Source: Sphingomonas montana
Lineage (GTDB): Bacteria > Pseudomonadota > Alphaproteobacteria > Sphingomonadales > Sphingomonadaceae
DNA: 64,000 nt
Reading direction: 5' to 3'
Assembly (NCBI RefSeq): GCF_001956315.1
Contig: NZ_MOLY01000042.1
Location: forward strand, 186,001 to 250,000
The position numbers and the translations under genes are program-made. Each line of letters opens with the position of its first letter. Position 1 is the stretch's first letter. The notes under the pieces are model-generated. The model was not told the origin of the DNA and searched no databases. It was given only the letters and a program-made list of their open reading frames with translations. This document shows positions 48,630 to 57,212 of this stretch, piece after piece.

Positions 48630-49304
48630 ATGCGTGCTCCTTCGACCCGTGCCATGATTGCCGAACTCGGCGTGCCGCTGGCATGGGCGCGGGGACAGGT
48701 GGCGTGGCGCGGGCTGGCGCGGGCGTTGCCGGGGGACGGCCGGCCGGTGCTGGTGCTGCCGGGGTTCCTGGCGGACGACGGCACGACTGCCACGCTGCGG
48801 CGGACGCTGGCGGCGGCGGGCTATGTGCCGCACGGCTGGGCGCTGGGGCGCAATCGCGGGGTCAGCCAAGCGTTGCTCGATGCGATGCTCGCGCGGCTGG
48901 CGGCGGTGACGCGCGACCGGCCCGCAGCGGTCGTCGGATGGAGCCTGGGCGGGCTGTATGCGCGCGAGATCGGCAAGCGCCGGCCCGACCTGGTGGAGCG
49001 GGTGGTGACGCTGGGTTCGCCCTTTTCCGGCGATATCCGCGCGAACAATGCGTGGCGGATGTACGAACGGATCGCGGGACATGCGGTGGACCGGTTGCCG
49101 ATCGCCGCGGCGCTGGCCGAAAAGCCGCCGGTGCCGACTTTCGCGCTATGGTCCGCACGTGACGGGATCGTCGCGCCGGCCGCATCGCGCGGACGGACGG
49201 GGGAGGCGGACGTCGCCATCGAAGTCGCGTGTCGGCATGTCGGGTTCACGTCCGATCCGGCGGCGTTGCGCGCGGTGCTGGAGGTTCTGCGCCGGGCGGT
49301 TTGA
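48630..49304 (+). CDS. alpha/beta fold hydrolase
   Basis: A 224-aa protein with an oxyanion-strand segment PVLVLPGFLADDGTTATLRR, the nucleophile elbow GWSLGG, and a late SARDGIVAP (acid) and CRHVGFT (His) pair, giving a full catalytic triad. The fold resembles lipases/esterases with a 'VTLGSPFSGD' motif like PGAP1-type esterases. Start is ATG 48630; ATG 48654 is an alternative with a better fit to the conserved core. Substrate unknown. Confidence 0.85.
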   Translation: MRAPSTRAMIAELGVPLAWARGQVAWRGLARALPGDGRPVLVLPGFLADDGTTATLRRTLAAAGYVPHGWALGRNRGVSQALLDAMLARLAAVTRDRPAAVVGWSLGGLYAREIGKRRPDLVERVVTLGSPFSGDIRANNAWRMYERIAGHAVDRLPIAAALAEKPPVPTFALWSARDGIVAPAASRGRTGEADVAIEVACRHVGFTSDPAALRAVLEVLRRAV

Positions 49305-49384
49305 GGGGCGCAGGTGCTTGGTTGCACTGCTGGCATGTGTTCGTGCGAGCCGGGGCGGGGCCTTCTTTCAGCGGCATTTTTGCG

Positions 49385-49445
49385 GTGCCGTTGGCTTCTC
49401 GGCTTCGCTCGAAGGGTCCCTCGGCTTCGCTCGGGATGGACGGTT
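49385..49445. repeat. dispersed CTTCGCTCGGGATGG-type repeat
   Basis: The gap 49305-49518 holds CGGCTTCGCTCGAAGGGTCC and CTCGGCTTCGCTCGGGATGG, nearly the same blocks as at 28463-28556. Confidence 0.7.
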
Positions 49446-49518
49446 TTCGGCTTGTCGTCCTGAGCGCCCGATTAAGGGGAGCAGGCGCTCGTTCTATCCG
49501 CCCACACCCGCGCTGCCA

Positions 49519-49914
49519 TCACGCCAGAAACGGCGCGATCACTGCCGAGGGCACGCGCAGCGGGCGGCCCGTGGTGCGGTCGAGGATCGCCCAGGTGGTG
49601 CGCGCGCGGACGTGGACGCGGCCGTCCGCGCCGCTGAACTCCATCAGCCGATCGAACTTCGCGCCGCGCGGCGCATCGGCGACCCAGGTGGCGGCGATGA
49701 CGGTCTCGCCCGATTTCAGCGCACGCAGATAATCGATCTCGTGGCGCACGATCAGCCACACATAGGCGTCGTGATGGCCGGGGGCCGCGACCGCGTGCCA
49801 GTGCGCGGTGGCGACATCCTGGATCCAGCGGACCCAGACCGCATTGTTGACATGGCCCAGCTCGTCGATGTCGGCCGGTGCCGCGGTGATGGCCCGGGTG
49901 AAGCGTTCGGCCAT
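49519..49914 (-). CDS. acyl-CoA thioesterase (4-hydroxybenzoyl-CoA thioesterase family)
   Basis: A 131-aa single hot-dog-fold protein. DIDELGHVNNAVWVRWIQDV has the HVNN hallmark of the family, and the later HEIDYLRALKSGETVIAATW completes the fold. It probably hydrolyses an acyl-CoA; the chain is not inferable. It lies on the same strand just downstream of the MarR gene (12 bp), so the pair is likely one unit. Confidence 0.88.
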   Translation of the reverse strand: MAERFTRAITAAPADIDELGHVNNAVWVRWIQDVATAHWHAVAAPGHHDAYVWLIVRHEIDYLRALKSGETVIAATWVADAPRGAKFDRLMEFSGADGRVHVRARTTWAILDRTTGRPLRVPSAVIAPFLA

Positions 49915-49926
49915 GTCAGTTCCCCG

Positions 49927-50412
49927 TCATTCTGCGGTACCCAGCCCGGCGATCCGCGGGCGATCGGCCGCGGGGATCAGCGCCTCCAGCACCGCCCAGA
50001 ACCCGGCGACCGCACCCGGCCCGGCATCGCTGTAGGCACGGCCGAGCTTGGCGCGCAGCAGGCCGAACAGCTCCGCCTCCAGCGCGGCCCCGATGGGGGT
50101 GAGGCGCAGCAGCCGTTGCCGCCGGTCGCTGGTGCCCGGCCGGGTTTCGATGAAACCGCCAACGGTCAGGTCGTTCAGCACGCGGCCCAGCGACTGCTTG
50201 GTGATGCCCAGCAGGCGGAGCAGCGCGCCCACGCTCAACCCCGGCCGGCGCGCGGTGAAATACAGCACCCGCTGGTGCGCGCGGCCAAGGCCGTGGACGG
50301 CCAGCGCCTCGTCGATCCCGCGATACAGCTGCCCCTGCGCGAAATGGACGAGTTCGATCCCGCGCCGGATTTCGGCTTCGCGCAGGAACAGCGGGGATGC
50401 GGCGGCGGGCAT
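49927..50412 (-). CDS. MarR family transcriptional regulator
   Basis: A 161-aa winged-helix regulator. The DNA-binding core runs ALLRLLGITKQSLGRVLNDL (recognition helix) and the wing GGFIETRPGTSDRRQRLLRL, the DxR wing tip typical of MarR. ATG 50412 gives the family length. It is divergent from ilvE with about 100 bp between, so it could control either that gene or the thioesterase; no operator is seen by eye. Confidence 0.88.
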   Translation of the reverse strand: MPAAASPLFLREAEIRRGIELVHFAQGQLYRGIDEALAVHGLGRAHQRVLYFTARRPGLSVGALLRLLGITKQSLGRVLNDLTVGGFIETRPGTSDRRQRLLRLTPIGAALEAELFGLLRAKLGRAYSDAGPGAVAGFWAVLEALIPAADRPRIAGLGTAE

Positions 50413-50515
50413 GTTGATTCCATCTGGCAGGCGGCCTAACCGGACGCAACCGGCAAGCGGGCCGCCCCCGTATGACCGTACCGCCGATCCGCCCGCCGCC
50501 ACCACAGGAGCCATG

Positions 50516-51607
50516 ATGACCGAGCCGACGTTCCGCATCGAACCACATGCCGCCCCGGTCGATGCCGGCACCCGTTCGGGCATGCTGGTCGATCCCGGTT
50601 TCGGGCGGGTGTTCACCGATCATATGGTCGTCATCAACTACAAGGACGGGGTCGGCTGGCACGATGCGCGGGTGCAGGCGCGCGCGCCGATCCAGATGGA
50701 TCCGGCATCGTCCGTGCTGCATTACGCGCAGGAGATCTTCGAAGGGATGAAGGCGTACCGCACGCAGGACGGCGGGGCCGCGCTGTTCCGCGCCGATGCC
50801 AATGCCGCCCGGTTCGCGCGGTCGGCCGAACGGATGGCGATGCCGGCGCTGCCTGAACCGCTGTTCCTGGAGTCGGTGCGGCAGCTGGTCGCGGCGGACC
50901 GCGACTGGATCCCGGGGCAGGAGGGCGGCGCGCTGTACCTGCGGCCGTTCATGTTCGCCAGCGAAGTGTTCCTGGGCGTGAAGCCATCGTCGGAATATTT
51001 CTACATGGTGATCGGATCGGCGGTCGGTGCCTATTTCAAGTCCGGCACGCCCACCGTGTCGCTGTGGGTGTCGGAGGATTATACACGCGCCGCACCCGGC
51101 GGCACCGGGGCGGCCAAGTGCGGCGGCAACTATGCGGCCAGCCTGCTTGCGCAATCGGACGCCATCCGCCGCGGATGCGACCAGGTCGTGTTTCTCGATG
51201 CGGTCGAGCGTCGCTGGGTCGAGGAACTGGGGGGGATGAACATCTTCTTCGTGTTCGACGACGGATCGCTGGTGACGCCGCCGCTGGGGGGCACGATCCT
51301 GCCCGGCATCACGCGCGACTCTATCCTGACGCTGGCACGCGACATGGGGCTGACGGTGCGCGAGGACCGCTATGCGATCGACCAGTGGCGCGCGGATTCG
51401 GTGAGCGGGCGGCTGCGCGAGGCGTTCGCGTGCGGCACGGCCGCAGTGGTGACGCCGATCGGCACGGTGCGCAGCGTGGACGGCGATTTCAAGATCGGCG
51501 ACGGTGCCGCGCCCGGCGAACTGACCCTGCGGCTGCGCACCGCACTGGTCGACATCCAGCGCGGGCTGGCGCCCGACCATCATGGTTGGGTCGAAAAATT
51601 GTTCTGA
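50516..51607 (+). CDS. ilvE: branched-chain amino acid aminotransferase
   Basis: PLP aminotransferase for the last step of valine, leucine and isoleucine synthesis. The 363-aa form is of the long (eukaryote-like) BCAT type, with the PLP lysine in GGTGAAKCGGNYAASLLA, the substrate loop YLRPFMFASEVFLG, and ERRWVEELGGMNIFFV. Two ATGs (50513 and 50516) follow AGGAG; the second has the better spacing. No attenuator is visible upstream. It is the last core gene before tRNA-Gln. Confidence 0.94.
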   Translation: MTEPTFRIEPHAAPVDAGTRSGMLVDPGFGRVFTDHMVVINYKDGVGWHDARVQARAPIQMDPASSVLHYAQEIFEGMKAYRTQDGGAALFRADANAARFARSAERMAMPALPEPLFLESVRQLVAADRDWIPGQEGGALYLRPFMFASEVFLGVKPSSEYFYMVIGSAVGAYFKSGTPTVSLWVSEDYTRAAPGGTGAAKCGGNYAASLLAQSDAIRRGCDQVVFLDAVERRWVEELGGMNIFFVFDDGSLVTPPLGGTILPGITRDSILTLARDMGLTVREDRYAIDQWRADSVSGRLREAFACGTAAVVTPIGTVRSVDGDFKIGDGAAPGELTLRLRTALVDIQRGLAPDHHGWVEKLF

Positions 51608-51659
51608 TACCGGCGGCCTCTTCCATCGCCGGTCCGCACAGCTATAAGGCGCGGCACGT

Positions 51660-51734
51660 TGGGGCGTCGCCAAGTGGTAAGGCAGCGGCTTTTGATGCCG
51701 CCATGCGCAGGTTCGAACCCTGCCGCCCCAGCCA
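51660..51734 (+). tRNA. tRNA-Gln (anticodon TTG)
   Basis: A 75-nt cloverleaf: acceptor TGGGGCG/CGCCCCA, D-arm GCCAAGTGGTAAGGC, anticodon stem GCGGC/GCCGC around loop TTTTGAT, T-arm GCAGGTTCGAACCCTGC, discriminator G and encoded CCA. A TATAAG hexamer at 51643-51648 could be its -10, although a downstream position relative to ilvE makes this uncertain. The tyrosine recombinase gene starts about 110 bp downstream, so its 3' end is the likely integration site. Confidence 0.97.
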
Positions 51735-51846
51735 AACACTGAGTTTCCTCAGCCAAGGAACGTGAAACCACGGTTTTGCGTCACCGCGGCCGGCTTCAAC
51801 CGTCACAGTGGCTACACTTGCTACCAGTGGGTGGAGCCAGTGTCTG

Positions 51847-53898
51847 ATGCCAGCAATCGAAAATGTTACCCGCCGCGCCGCCGTCTATTGGTGGCGGCGG
51901 AGGATCCGCTTCGTCGCCGCCAACCTCGATCCTATAACCATTGCAACAACGGTCAGCCTGCTCACGAAGGAACAGGCGGTCGCCCGGCGCCGCGCCGCGG
52001 CCATGACCGGACGGAGCGAGGGTCTGCGGGTGAGCTTGTATGAAAAGATCAAACAGGACGGGCTGACTGCCGAGCAGGTCACTAGCCTTCTACAAACGGA
52101 GATGGTCCAATATCGCAATATGCTGGCCTATCAGCATAGCGCTATCCAGGCCGACGGCGCTGGGGACGTCCAGCTTCGGCTGTCGCAGATGCTACGCATC
52201 TACGCGGCTCTTAACAACGATTTCGCCATGAACGGCTTCAGCGATTATATGGGCATCGACTATGTTGGCGGGTTCGACCAACGTTTTGCCGGCCTCGACG
52301 ACGAAGCTCGGGAACATCTGAGCGCCATGTTGAACCGGGCGGGAGATCTTCCCGCAAGCATGCTGGCTGAAGCGCGTGACCTGCTTGGGTCAGTGAGGCT
52401 GGCAGTCACCGACGATCGCCTTGAGAATGCGCGACGCGTAATGTGCGAGGCACGCGCAATGATCGCGAAGGCCTATGACGAGCCATCGGCTCGGTCGCTT
52501 GCCGACACATTAAGCGTCGTGGCAGCACTGGTGCGTGGCAATCCGCTGCAAACGCAAGCAACGCTCGCACTTCCCACCGCCGTCACGTTGCCTATCGTGG
52601 CAACACCGAATCCGCTGTCCGGCCGTACTGTTTGTGATTTATCAGAAGAGCAACAAAGGTTTGCGGCCATGACTGCCCTTGAGGCAGTCGACGAGTATTT
52701 CCGCGTCAAACCGCAAGCTGGCGGTAAACGCGACGGCGACAGTGCAATCAAGGTCGGCAAGAACAAATCTCAACCCAAGGTTTGGGGGACGAGCCAGCGT
52801 CGCCAGTTCCGCACTGCCGCCTTTCTGTTCGGAAAGTCGGCCGTTGGTCAGCCCATGGCTGCAATGTCACAAAACGACTTAAATGTCTTCTATGATCATC
52901 TCACCCGGATGCCCACGTCGCACCATAAATCGCCGCGGCATGAGGCCATGCCCCTTGAGGCAATATGTAGCCAGGCGCTGATAGATTATAAGGAGGACGA
53001 CAGCTTTGGTATCGGGCTCGATGTTGGTACCGTCAATCGCCATTTCGCCAATGTGCAAAGGCTCTCCAAATGGCTTGCTGCCAAGACGCCGATGCGAGCT
53101 CTCGATTTCTCGGACTTTATACTGGAAGAGGAGGATCGCGATCAGCGCGACGAGCGCGATCCTTACACGATCGAGCAGGGCTTAGAGCTTTTCAAGCTGG
53201 GTATTTGGACTGGAAGCGCATCATTAGAAGATCGATACCACCCCAAGTCCGGGGATAGTATCTGGCATGACGCGGCATATTGGGTTATGGCCTTAGTTTG
53301 GTACTCAGGCATGCGCCGCGAAGAATGCTGCAAGCTTCTGATCGACGATATCGGCGAAGAGAATGGTATTACTTTCTTCAACATCCGGAGCACGGTCGCC
53401 GGTAGGGTTAAGACGGCGAGAAGTGTGCGCAAGGTTCCCGTTCATCCAGAGCTTATCCGTCTTGGATTTATAGAATACGTCGCTGCTATGCGGGTGGCAG
53501 GCGAGACATGTCTTTTTCCGGACATCATGCCAGGCCGCAGTGGCCGTAAACAAGGAGACGTTTTTTTTAAGCAAGTATGGCTGAAAATTAAACCCTGCCT
53601 CCAACAGATTCGACCAGGGCAAGCGGTCCACAGCGGACGTCACATGGTTAGTACAGAACTCAAGATCCTTCAGACATTCGAGGAGTTCCGAGCGGATCTT
53701 CTTGGTCAGGTGTTCGGTGGTGAAAATGCTAGCCGGTATTCCGGCGCGACAAACCTCGAAATTTTGGTTGATGTCGTTGTTCGTATTCCGAATGTCACTT
53801 CGCATATATCGAACTGTAAAGACATTCGTCTTTTACCTGATAGCTTACGTAAGGCGCGACCAGTTCGCGAACATTTTGGTCGCCGGGAACGTATTTAA
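51847..53898 (+). CDS. tyrosine recombinase/site-specific integrase
   Basis: A 683-aa phage-type integrase. ATG 51847 begins MPAIENVTRRAAVYWWRRRI, matching the N-terminal arm typical of long alphaproteobacterial integrases. The catalytic set is: Arg in WYSGMRREECCKLL (about 490), a beta-hairpin Arg/Lys region (TARSVRKVPVHPEL), H-x-x-R in VHSGRHMVST (about 595-598), and the nucleophile Tyr in ASRYSG (about 631). The usual LGH box reads LGQ, so one catalytic His is replaced. The last 50 residues after the Tyr include VRIPNVTSHI, which fits the family, then about 38 residues with no likeness, as if the natural stop was lost. It probably integrated an element at tRNA-Gln. Confidence 0.88.
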   Translation: MPAIENVTRRAAVYWWRRRIRFVAANLDPITIATTVSLLTKEQAVARRRAAAMTGRSEGLRVSLYEKIKQDGLTAEQVTSLLQTEMVQYRNMLAYQHSAIQADGAGDVQLRLSQMLRIYAALNNDFAMNGFSDYMGIDYVGGFDQRFAGLDDEAREHLSAMLNRAGDLPASMLAEARDLLGSVRLAVTDDRLENARRVMCEARAMIAKAYDEPSARSLADTLSVVAALVRGNPLQTQATLALPTAVTLPIVATPNPLSGRTVCDLSEEQQRFAAMTALEAVDEYFRVKPQAGGKRDGDSAIKVGKNKSQPKVWGTSQRRQFRTAAFLFGKSAVGQPMAAMSQNDLNVFYDHLTRMPTSHHKSPRHEAMPLEAICSQALIDYKEDDSFGIGLDVGTVNRHFANVQRLSKWLAAKTPMRALDFSDFILEEEDRDQRDERDPYTIEQGLELFKLGIWTGSASLEDRYHPKSGDSIWHDAAYWVMALVWYSGMRREECCKLLIDDIGEENGITFFNIRSTVAGRVKTARSVRKVPVHPELIRLGFIEYVAAMRVAGETCLFPDIMPGRSGRKQGDVFFKQVWLKIKPCLQQIRPGQAVHSGRHMVSTELKILQTFEEFRADLLGQVFGGENASRYSGATNLEILVDVVVRIPNVTSHISNCKDIRLLPDSLRKARPVREHFGRRERI

Positions 53899-54068
53899 TG
53901 TCACCGGTATATATTCGCGGTCTAGCAATATCGGGATAATGGTTATCCGGACTATATTCTGAAGCTGTTAGAATCCACGCGGATGTCATCTGAGCAACAA
54001 GGATGCGTTTATTATACGTTATTTGCACCATTGAGTCGACCGCATGGATAGGCTTGTAGGCAGAACCG

Positions 54069-54356
54069 CTACAGACGGATCTGGGCGGGATGACAACCAG
54101 CGTACCCGCCGTCCTTCAGTTGATCGACCAAGAGCGCGACGAGGGCAGAGTACAGCTTGACCGCTTCGATGCCGGAACTGCGCGATGCCAGACGCATGCG
54201 CGAATTAATGTTGACCCTCACGTAGTGCAGAACTCCGCCTGTGATTGGTGGATCACGGTCAAGTTGCGTTGAGGCACCGATGACGGTTTCTCCCGTTGGT
54301 TCGGCATCGGCATCGGCATCGGCATCGGCATCGGCATCGGCACGGCCACTGCCCAT
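54069..54356 (-). CDS. hypothetical protein with Asp-Ala repeat N-terminus (doubtful)
   Basis: A 95-aa frame in which the hexanucleotide repeat encodes alternating Asp-Ala near the start, followed by VLHYVRVNINSRMRLASRSS and VKLYSALVALLVDQLKDGG. The C-terminal 70 residues look more protein-like than the repeat. No ribosome site precedes ATG 54356. Other frames across the same DNA are also open, so this may be non-coding. Confidence 0.3.
   Translation of the reverse strand: MGSGRADADADADADADAEPTGETVIGASTQLDRDPPITGGVLHYVRVNINSRMRLASRSSGIEAVKLYSALVALLVDQLKDGGYAGCHPAQIRL
54301..54342. repeat. hexanucleotide microsatellite (TCGGCA)7
   Basis: Seven exact tandem copies of TCGGCA. Because the unit is six bases, changes in copy number would not alter reading frame; on the minus strand it can encode Asp-Ala or Met-Pro repeats. 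Confidence 0.97.
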
Positions 54357-54834
54357 CGCACTGTTGCAACAAAGGCGATCCGGGCTGGATGGCGTTCGTT
54401 TGGGCCAGCTACCCTCCAGATTGACATAGTCGTGACGGTGTCGGCGACAGGATCGCGTATTGCGGCAGGAGACCGGAAGACAAAACGGTAAGGCGTCACC
54501 CCGGAGCGGACCTAGCGCTGGAAGTGGAGCAGACGATCCGCCTCTAAATGATTCCCTGTTTCCGAAACCGCTCGATGAAGCATGCCATCGGGCCCTGAGG
54601 GATGGCGCTCCGAACTCAACGTTGACGGCAGCCGCTTAACCAATGCCAGCGGCGTCGGTGAACAAGAAGCGAATTCTCCAAGGGGGCTGGCCTCCCTTGC
54701 GGTCGGCACAGCCGAGTGCGCGCCGCGCGCATCAGCACTGCGGTGTGCTGTTTCAGTGCGAAGCAGGGGTGAGGGGAAAACCGGAGGCCGGGCCCGGCCC
54801 CGTGCGCTTCGCGTAACAGTCATGGAGTTAAGAA
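54357..54834. other. 478-bp stretch without a supported gene
   Basis: Overlapping open frames occur on both strands (for example 54582-54842 plus, 54512-54823 minus), but none has a ribosome site, a recognisable family or consistent codon use. The stretch ends with a good ribosome site (GGAG, 7 bp) for the gene at 54835. A promoter for that gene may lie here but none is clear. Confidence 0.6.
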
Positions 54835-55449
54835 ATGATTAAGATGACCGAAGAAATGCAAAATGCCGCCTATGCTCTTAAAGAGCTTTCCGCTTCGGAC
54901 CCAGCGGTTCTATCAAATATGATACGCCATACGGCTGCTTACGGGCGGATGCTCCGCGGACGCGGAGATAACGCTCGCCGCGCAGGGGAGCCGCAAATTT
55001 TATCAGGTTTTGCGCTTAGCGAAGGTGAAGACCGGCTGTTTGGCAAACTCGTACGCCATAGCGCCACTGATCTTCTATATCTTGAGTTTGACGTCGACGA
55101 TGCCGCCGCTCCCGCCCTCGCACTGCACCTTTTCAGCAAAGAAGCCGATAACGTAAGGCATTACGCGAACTGCCGCCTGTGGTCGCCGACGAACGGCGGC
55201 CGCGCCCTTGTCGTTCCCGTTGGGGCCGAACATGTCTTTCACTTCGTTTTCCAATCCGAGGAGCCTCTCAAACCCGTCATCGGATCATTGCCAGGGAATC
55301 CGGAGGCCGGGTTTCGTCGCGCCGATACACGCGTAGCTCGGCTTCTGTCGTCCGCTGATCTGTGCGACGTGCACCGGACCGGGTTCGTGAGTCGCCTCCA
55401 CAACGAGGGGCAGGACATCTTTGGAAGGACTACGCGAGCCTTCGGATGA
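54835..55449 (+). CDS. orphan protein of unknown function in the tRNA-Gln element
   Basis: A 204-aa soluble protein, starting MTEEMQNAAYALKELSASDP after a helical lead. A mixed strand/helix middle follows: SGFALSEGEDRLFGKLVRHS, LYLEFDVDDAAAPALALHLF, RALVVPVGAEHVFHFVFQS. There is no signal peptide, membrane segment or catalytic motif. GGAG lies 7 bp before the ATG, and a 14-bp perfect hairpin follows the stop at once, so it is a well-formed single-gene unit. Family not recognised. Confidence 0.7.
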   Translation: MIKMTEEMQNAAYALKELSASDPAVLSNMIRHTAAYGRMLRGRGDNARRAGEPQILSGFALSEGEDRLFGKLVRHSATDLLYLEFDVDDAAAPALALHLFSKEADNVRHYANCRLWSPTNGGRALVVPVGAEHVFHFVFQSEEPLKPVIGSLPGNPEAGFRRADTRVARLLSSADLCDVHRTGFVSRLHNEGQDIFGRTTRAFG

Positions 55450-55452
55450 TCC

Positions 55453-55484
55453 CGCATCGACCGGCCTGCGGGCCGGTCGATGCG
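55453..55484 (+). terminator. strong hairpin after the orphan gene
   Basis: Perfect 14-bp arms CGCATCGACCGGCC / GGCCGGTCGATGCG around the tetraloop TGCG, three bases after the stop at 55449. There is no T-run. The position favours a terminator-like or RNA-stabilising role. Confidence 0.7.
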
Positions 55485-55786
55485 GATCACGCACTTCCGT
55501 CAAAAGATGCCCAATCGTGACCGTCATCGGCTGACGCATTGGATATCATCTATCACCTTGCACATGCACGCTCACCGCAACAATCAAGTTTGGCGGTAAA
55601 TCCTCGCGTATCGGTGATTGTGTATCTGATGATTTAGGATGTGTAATTCGACCGCAGCGAGCCTCAGTTTTTCTATCACCCGATTTATTTGAACGTCACT
55701 TAAAAAAGAGGTTGGCGGCAGGGGGTGGCCGATCCTACCAGTAAAGAGTGTTGTTTTAGAGACAAACGCAGACAGGATAGAAACCG
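55485..55786. other. AT-rich gap before the Rep-like gene
   Basis: About 300 bp without a gene. It is noticeably richer in A/T than the flanks (for example TGATTTAGGATGTG, ACTTAAAAAAGAGG), and might hold the promoter of the HUH gene or an origin for its product. I see no clear iterons. AGGA lies 9 bp before the ATG at 55787. Confidence 0.5.
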
Positions 55787-56626
55787 ATGCTGGCGGCAGG
55801 CGAGAAGATGACGATGAATGAGCGAGCGCGGCGCCGCTCGACTTCCTGCATTAGCCGCGGCAGCGCCGCTAAGCTTCACCATGCCTGGCGCTTCATAGAT
55901 GAAGTCAACGGAGGTACGCAAAGCGGACAGGCGCTGGCCAAAGCCTCCCAAATGCTTGGTATGAGCCTCAACGTGTTCATAACAATCAACTACGGGAACA
56001 CGACATCAAAAGTTGATCGGTTCGATGAACTGCGCCGTGATAGAATTGCACCGTGGCTACGCAAATGTTCTATTAAATTGCGACGGCAGATCGCGCCGAC
56101 TTACGTTTGGGTACGGGAAAATGTCGCGGGCTCGCATGTTCATTGCGCTATTCACATCCCCGTCGAGCTTATGGTGGAGTTTCTCCATCTTTTACCTCGC
56201 TGGATATCAAGCCTTGAAAATCGCGTTGAAGGGGAAAAGTGCCGTTCGTCGAGCTTTGCCCCCGCGTCGCTAGCCGTGGTACAAACAAAGCCGGTGACCA
56301 AGAGTGTTGGGCTGCGGCGCTATTTCCTCAAAGGCATAGATCCGAATTGGCAGAAGCAGTACGGCGTCCAGGCGATCTCTCAAGGAATCGTCGACAAGCG
56401 GCGGTCCGGTTACAGTCGCAACCTCGGTCCGACTGCTCGAAAGCGCGCTGGATACCGATCAGGCCCAGTGCCGAGCCGAGTGTCGGCATATGCCCGTAGT
56501 CAACGTGTAGCCCGCTATCTTGCCGCTTTACAGAGCCAAGATGTCTCCAAGTTCGTATCCAAGCCGCCATCGGTGAGCCCGGACGCTCCGTCTAAGCTGG
56601 GGACGAATACCTCGGCACCGGAATAG
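55787..56626 (+). CDS. HUH-motif Rep-like protein
   Basis: A 279-aa basic protein with a His-hydrophobic-His motif in ENVAGSHVHCAIHIPVEL, preceded by LNVFITINYGNT and IAPTYVWVRE, and followed by GLRRYFLKGIDPNWQKQYGV and RSGYSRNLGPTARKRAGY. This order (strand, WxWxREN, HVHxxxHxP, YxLKG, SQNxG, AR) is that of small alphaproteobacterial proteins related to rolling-circle replication initiators and inovirus-like Rep. If active it would nick DNA at a Tyr, probably one of those after the HUH. It may be the replication or mobilisation gene of the element at tRNA-Gln. Function is inferred from motif order only. Confidence 0.65.
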   Translation: MLAAGEKMTMNERARRRSTSCISRGSAAKLHHAWRFIDEVNGGTQSGQALAKASQMLGMSLNVFITINYGNTTSKVDRFDELRRDRIAPWLRKCSIKLRRQIAPTYVWVRENVAGSHVHCAIHIPVELMVEFLHLLPRWISSLENRVEGEKCRSSSFAPASLAVVQTKPVTKSVGLRRYFLKGIDPNWQKQYGVQAISQGIVDKRRSGYSRNLGPTARKRAGYRSGPVPSRVSAYARSQRVARYLAALQSQDVSKFVSKPPSVSPDAPSKLGTNTSAPE

Positions 56627-56628
56627 CT

Positions 56629-57030
56629 GTGGTCGACGCGCTGCTCCTAGCCCTCCATCAACATTATGTTCGCTTCCGCGGTACTACCAACGCGATATCG
56701 GCGGTTTCGGGCGCTATTACTACTCGTTTAAAGTCGCTTGCCGACAAAGGTAAGGGCTGCGCTACGGGGCAAAGTGAGGCAGGCGGACGCCTATGCGCTT
56801 TGGCAGGTGGCAAAAGCGTGACTGACCGACGACCACTTGCGTCGGCGCGCTCAGGCACACAGATGACCGCGCCGATGTTGTTTGACACCCCGACCACGGC
56901 CGACTGGCTCCTTGCCTCACCGTCTTTACGTAGCTTGCACTGTCGGGCGTCTGCGAACCGGCACTTTTGTATAAGCAAGCCGGACCGCGCCATCATAGAT
57001 ATCGACCAAGCCGTCGGCAAGAGAGCATGA
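56629..57030 (+). CDS. hypothetical ORF coupled to the Rep-like gene (doubtful)
   Basis: A GTG start 2 bp after the Rep-like stop opens a 133-aa frame: VDALLLALHQHYVRFRGTTN looks protein-like, while the later two-thirds are irregular. No family is recognised. The other strand is open for a similar length, so only the first 35 residues are suggestive. The DNA from 57031 to 57212 has nothing recognisable. Confidence 0.3.
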   Translation: MVDALLLALHQHYVRFRGTTNAISAVSGAITTRLKSLADKGKGCATGQSEAGGRLCALAGGKSVTDRRPLASARSGTQMTAPMLFDTPTTADWLLASPSLRSLHCRASANRHFCISKPDRAIIDIDQAVGKRA

Positions 57031-57212
57031 TCCTCAGATAAACGCCTGACGGGACGGCGTCCACGGATCTTTCAGTTGCGTAGTTTCCGAGGGTCATCGG
57101 TGGCGAAGCTTTCGCGTAGTCGAGAGGCTCCCTTGCCGCCGGCACGCGGGAGCCCGGGGCAAGATCTTCCGCCGCCTGTCCAGCCGTGCTGCTCAAAAGA
57201 TCGGGACCCGAT

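Noticed and set aside
53795-54031. 78-aa minus-strand ORF with lower GC
   Set aside because: It overlaps the integrase 3' end by about 100 bp on the opposite strand, has no ribosome site and no recognised family.
54512-54842. Overlapping ORFs of 86 and 103 aa on both strands
   Set aside because: No ribosome site or family; open frames on both strands at once are expected by chance at this GC.
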